From: Casp-actino8 sp964614655
GTDB taxonomy: Bacteria > Actinomycetota > Acidimicrobiia > Acidimicrobiales > Ilumatobacteraceae
Assembly (NCBI GenBank): GCA_964614655.1
Contig: CAZTPF010000002.1
Coordinates: 62,001-126,000, forward strand
Direction: 5' to 3'
DNA length: 64,000 nucleotides
Part shown: piece by piece, positions 60,796 through 64,000 of the stretch
Layout of the letters: each line of letters starts with the position of its first letter
How positions within the stretch are numbered: the first letter of the stretch is position 1
Made by a program: the position numbers and the translations under genes
The notes under the pieces: model-generated
What the model was told of the DNA's origin: nothing
Seen by the model: only the letters and a program-made list of their open reading frames with translations
Databases searched by the model: none

Positions 60796-62416
60796 TCGGC
60801 ACTTCGGTCGCCAACAGGAACGAACTGGCCGGATCGGGCTGCAGGATGATCTCGAGCAGCCAGTCCCCCTCTTCCAAGAACGCCACGCGACCGACGAAAT
60901 GATTCGGGCCGGCGTCGCTCACGGCAACTGCGAGGGGTGAGCCCTCGCGATCGGGTGACGAGGCCCGCATCTCGATGGACGGGATCCGCTCCAGAACACC
61001 ACCCGGCGGAGTGACGACCACGTGAATCTCGTTGTTGCCCACCAACCCGGGAGTCACCGTGACGCCGACGATCGTCGATCCCTGAGTGAGCGTCGTCGAG
61101 AACACCGCCGGCGTGCGTGCGACGACTGGCGCCTCACCCACCACGTAGGCGCTGATTCCGAGAACTGCTACAGCTATCGCCACTTCGACGGCCACCAGTC
61201 GACGCACCTCGCCCGCTCGCCGGCGCACCACGAGACGGGCGACACCTCCGAGAACCACGATCACGATCACGGCCGCGATCTTCACGATCATTCCGCGCCC
61301 CCAGTCGGTGCTGGTGAGCTCACCGAGACCGCCGCCGATACGCCACGTCTGCCAGAGTCCGGTGATCACCGCCACGGGAGCTGCGACTACGGCGAGGCGC
61401 GACAACTGTGCGACCACTTCGGGCCGACCGCGACCGGCAACGAGAACGACGACGAGTCCTCCGATCCAGATCGCGATCGCCCCGAGGTGCACCACATCGA
61501 CCGCCACGGCGACTCCGGCGAGTGGAACCGCACTGGCGTGACCACCTGCTGCGAAGGTGACGAGGATCCCGGTGGCCACGAGGGCCACCGACGACTGCCA
61601 CCACGACGTTGCGATCCGTTCCTCGGCCCGACGGGCGTCGGTCGACGGCACTGCGAGGACGAGGGCGACGAGGACGGCGACGAGAGCCAGGCGAATCACG
61701 AGGCCGATTCCGAGGCGGGTCGACCACGTCTCGCTCCAGGCATCGGGATCGAACGACGCCGACCAGTCGGCGGCGGTCAAGTACACACCCTGAACGACGA
61801 AGTGGGCGAAGCTCGACACGGTGAGAACTGCGAGCGAAGCCAGGCTCATCCAACCGAGACGTTCGCGATCGACGAACGCATTGGCCTGGAACAGCAGCGA
61901 GCCGAGCGCCACGACGACGGCGAGGTACGACAGCCAACGGATCAGGACGAGAACGGCTTCGACACCGGGCGCGACGTCGCGTGCCGAGAGCACCTGACCG
62001 ACCAACGCTCCCACGTCGAGTTCACCGGCGATCGACGACCCGACGGTGAAGGTGTAGGCGCCTTGCACGAGGTGACCGTCGCTCGACACCACTCGCCAGG
62101 CGACTGCATAGAGTCCGTCCGACAACTCGGGTAGACCGTCGAGAACGACCGATGACGACGAGTCGCCGACTCGAGCGCCGCCACTGCGTATGGCATCACC
62201 GTCGGCGTCGTACACCACGATCGCATCAGGTGCCGGTGTCACCGACTCGGTGAATTCGAGGCGTACGGCCGACGGGGACTCTTCCAGAACGGCCGACGGA
62301 GCCGGATCCGACGACTCCAACGAAGCGTGAGCCGACGCCGAGCCAGCCGAGACACCGATCAGTCCGAACGTCGTCACTGCGGCGGCGACGATGACGCGAC
62401 GAATTCTCGACGTCAC
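60785..62416 (-). CDS. CopC-CopD copper-resistance fusion protein
   Basis: A 543-residue exported and membrane-spanning protein. A signal peptide ends near SASA, leaving HASLESSDPAP, so the mature N-terminal histidine and the later SSDGHLVQGAY form the Cu site of a CopC domain (about 30-125). A CopD domain with about eight helices follows (155-430), and the last roughly 110 residues form a YtkA/FixH-like beta domain. Similar to YcnJ of Bacillus, which takes part in copper uptake. The GTG start overlaps the upstream gene's stop (GTGA). Confidence 0.82.
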   Translation of the reverse strand: MTSRIRRVIVAAAVTTFGLIGVSAGSASAHASLESSDPAPSAVLEESPSAVRLEFTESVTPAPDAIVVYDADGDAIRSGGARVGDSSSSVVLDGLPELSDGLYAVAWRVVSSDGHLVQGAYTFTVGSSIAGELDVGALVGQVLSARDVAPGVEAVLVLIRWLSYLAVVVALGSLLFQANAFVDRERLGWMSLASLAVLTVSSFAHFVVQGVYLTAADWSASFDPDAWSETWSTRLGIGLVIRLALVAVLVALVLAVPSTDARRAEERIATSWWQSSVALVATGILVTFAAGGHASAVPLAGVAVAVDVVHLGAIAIWIGGLVVVLVAGRGRPEVVAQLSRLAVVAAPVAVITGLWQTWRIGGGLGELTSTDWGRGMIVKIAAVIVIVVLGGVARLVVRRRAGEVRRLVAVEVAIAVAVLGISAYVVGEAPVVARTPAVFSTTLTQGSTIVGVTVTPGLVGNNEIHVVVTPPGGVLERIPSIEMRASSPDREGSPLAVAVSDAGPNHFVGRVAFLEEGDWLLEIILQPDPASSFLLATEVPIKN

Positions 62417-63093
62417 GTCATCACTCCCGCTGGAGACAGGCCCTCGACATGCAGGCGACCGAGCAACCACGCCAGACGCTCGCGGGGCGGGCGCGTCGCG
62501 ACGAGAGGCGGCAGATCGGTCAGGCCCATCGATCCACGCGATTTCCACTGCATCGTGAGCACGAGAAGATCGTCGCGAACGTAGGCATCCGACCAGGCCG
62601 CCGATCCGGTCGGTCCGAGTTCGGGGAGGTCGAGATCGCCGAGGTGAACCTCGACTTCCCGCCAACGACGCAGTGGAAGGTCGACGATCGGGATCTCGAC
62701 ACCCGTGGTCGAACGGCCGAATCCGTACCAGCCCTCGCGAGCTCGGGCGAAGGCACCTTCGAGTTCGTAGATCGACTGACGGATCTGCCGTCGATGTTCG
62801 TTGGCGCTCCTGGTGGCCAACGATTCGATGGCCGCCGTGCGAGCGGCACTGCCTCCCGGATACATCTCGGCCACTTCCCCGCGATCGGCGGCGTCGACCA
62901 TCCGGGTCATGGCACGGGCGTTCTGTTCGAGATGGGCGAGTACGTGCCCCACCGTCCAGTCGGACAGTGCCGATGGTCGAGACATCATCTCGTCGACCAC
63001 GTCGTCCATGACCTCGAGCAGGCGCTGGTGCGATGCTGCGAGTCCTTCGACACGCCGATTGAGAAGAATCGGGTCGAAGTCGTGATCCGTCAT
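62413..63093 (-). CDS. mycothiol-dependent maleylpyruvate isomerase family protein
   Basis: A 226-residue DinB-like four-helix protein. SDWTVGHVLAHLEQNARAM holds the first metal-binding histidine, and RRWREVEVHLGDLDL the Glu/His pair that completes the site in mycothiol-dependent maleylpyruvate isomerase. Many actinobacterial members have other thiol-related roles, so the substrate is uncertain. Its ATG lies 2 nt from the second assembly gap, so the upstream context is missing. Coupled to the CopC-CopD gene by GTGA overlap. Confidence 0.77.
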   Translation of the reverse strand: MTDHDFDPILLNRRVEGLAASHQRLLEVMDDVVDEMMSRPSALSDWTVGHVLAHLEQNARAMTRMVDAADRGEVAEMYPGGSAARTAAIESLATRSANEHRRQIRQSIYELEGAFARAREGWYGFGRSTTGVEIPIVDLPLRRWREVEVHLGDLDLPELGPTGSAAWSDAYVRDDLLVLTMQWKSRGSMGLTDLPPLVATRPPRERLAWLLGRLHVEGLSPAGVMT

Positions 63094-63095
63094 GC

Positions 63096-63195
63096 NNNNN
63101 NNNNNNNNNNNNNNNNNNNNNNNNNNNNNNNNNNNNNNNNNNNNNNNNNNNNNNNNNNNNNNNNNNNNNNNNNNNNNNNNNNNNNNNNNNNNNNN
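63096..63195. other. assembly gap (100 N)
   Basis: One hundred N's between the maleylpyruvate isomerase family gene and the 3' end of an ABC ATPase gene; the round number suggests a placeholder of unknown true length. Confidence 0.99.
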
Positions 63196-63971
63196 GGCAT
63201 AGTACGGCGCGGAACCACGATCACGGTCCCGTCCGGATCGCGATGCACCGACACCGTGACGCCGTAGAACTCCGAGAGCGTCTCGGCCCGCAGAACCGTC
63301 TCGGCCGGACCCGACGCGACGCAGTGTCCGCGGTGCAACAGCGCGAGACGATCGCTGTAGAGCCCGGCGAGAGTGAGATCGTGCATGGCCGACAGCACGG
63401 TGAACCCGTGCTCACGCCGCAAGCGATCGACGAGTTCGAGGGCTTGTTGTTGATGGCCGATGTCGAGTGCGCTGGTCGGTTCGTCCAGCAGGAGAATCGG
63501 AGCCTCCTGGGCCAGTGCACGGGCGATGACGAGGCGTTGACGCTCGCCACCCGAGAGCGTTCCGAGACGACGGTCGGCGAACTGCGCCAGGTCGAGACGT
63601 TCGAGAACGTCGCGCACGATGGCTCGGTCGTGAGCAGTCTCGGTACCGAAATACGAGACGTACGGATTACGTCCGAGAAGCACGTACTCGAAGCCGCTCA
63701 TGTCGTGAGGCAACACCGGAGACTGGGGCACGTGAGCCACCAGTGCGGCGCGGCGTCGACTCGACCGCAGATCGAGAGGGCTGCCGTCGACGAGTACCCG
63801 TCCTTCGTGGCGAACCAGACCGGCGACCGCGTGCAGCATCGACGACTTTCCGGCCCCGTTCGGTCCGATGAGACACAACCACTCGCCCGGCTTGATCGTG
63901 TCGGAGAACGGCTGAAGGGCCACGTTGTCGCCGTAGCGCACACCGAGATCGACGAACGAGAGCGAACTCAT
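63196..63971 (-). CDS. iron-siderophore/cobalamin-type ABC transporter ATPase, 3' end in gap
   Basis: About 258 residues are visible, close to the full length of FecE/BtuD-type ATPases, with the last few lost in the gap. Walker A GPNGAGKS, Q-loop AHVPQSPVLP, signature LSGGERQR, Walker B ILLLDEPTSALD and switch histidine SAMHDL are intact. LLGRNPYVSYFG between the Q-loop and the signature is characteristic of FecCD-type importers for ferric siderophores, heme or B12. Its ATG overlaps the stop of an upstream reading frame (ATGA), the expected position of the permease gene. Confidence 0.82.
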
Positions 63972-64000
63972 CGCAGAGCCTCCTGACGAGTGCGCAACAC
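63968..64000 (-). CDS. C-terminal fragment, probably the FecCD-type permease
   Basis: Only ten codons and a stop are inside the window (ending RTRQEALR), overlapping the ATPase start by ATGA and containing its caggagg Shine-Dalgarno. In this transporter class the permease gene usually precedes the ATPase gene, hence the call; the residues themselves are not diagnostic. Confidence 0.4.
   Translation of the reverse strand: MLRTRQEALR

Noticed and set aside
1..64000. CRISPR arrays, insertion sequences, prophage or integrase attachment sites
   Set aside because: No direct-repeat/spacer arrays, transposase motifs, terminal inverted repeats or phage genes were recognised; the single tRNA gene shows no downstream duplicate of its 3' end.

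Overview
The window is high-GC, gene-dense DNA from an actinobacterium-like genome, most plausibly a metagenome-assembled or draft scaffold. Two N runs mark contig joins: 10 N at 14425-14434 and 100 N at 63096-63195. Support for an actinobacterium comes from an F420-type LLM oxidoreductase, a mycothiol-type maleylpyruvate isomerase, many acyl-CoA dehydrogenases and SDRs, a WS/DGAT acyltransferase, frequent GTG starts, and a galU / moeA / SepX-GlpR-like neighbourhood. The gene mix suits Acidimicrobiia, but that is inference. No IS element, prophage, CRISPR array or rRNA was found.

Layout. 1-10.9 kb: partial SDR, a geranylgeranyl-reductase-type flavoprotein, nitronate monooxygenase, M20 peptidase, MFS exporter, then leftward esterase, LLM oxidoreductase and LarE, then rightward hydrolase and a peptidase-S51-like protein fused to a CysS-like C-terminal domain. 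11-13.7 kb: leftward zinc/manganese ABC importer (znuABC). 13.8-27 kb: lipid/acyl-CoA catabolism (TetR, acyl-CoA dehydrogenases, acyl-CoA synthetase, HSD17B4-like SDR), LapA-like membrane protein, hydrolases, PAP2, DsbA-like protein, a metzincin lipoprotein, WS/DGAT, and a small protein ending in a clamp-binding-like motif. 27-33.7 kb: phosphohexomutase, PfkB kinase, aminopeptidase N, divergent ECF sigma / anti-sigma pair. 33.7-40 kb: thiolase, crotonase, acyl-CoA dehydrogenase, SDR, NTF2-like protein, LMW phosphatase, CaiB-type CoA transferase. 40.1-45.6 kb: tRNA-Ala(CGC) with terminator, SepX/GlpR-like membrane protein, moaC, moaA, moeA, DUF1089 protein, galU and a cysteine-less FmdB-like protein. 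45.6-56.2 kb: uppP, pmbA, tldD, Aur1-type PAP2, dxs, hisN-like phosphatase, D-aminoacylase, nfuA, SDR. 56.3-60.8 kb: TPP riboswitch controlling thiamin pyrophosphokinase and a thiamin ABC importer whose ATPase carries a GNAT domain. 60.8-64 kb: CopC-CopD fusion, maleylpyruvate isomerase family protein, gap, and a truncated iron/cobalamin-type ABC system.

How the genes work together. Adjacent co-directional genes often overlap by ATGA or GTGA, so translational coupling is common. At least 18 first genes of a unit have a TANNNT hexamer ending 6-8 nt before the start codon and no Shine-Dalgarno sequence, which suggests widespread leaderless transcription and fixes several start codons. The most unusual items are the ThiQ-GNAT fusion under a riboswitch, the S51/CysS-like fusion, the conserved divisome-linked galU-moeA-GlpR neighbourhood with a zinc-ribbon-less FmdB protein, the metzincin lipoprotein, and the QLTLF-ending small protein. 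No stretch longer than 300 bases lacks a gene apart from sequence hidden in the gaps; the longest gene-free stretches are about 155-200 bases (24790-24988 and 40775-40928).
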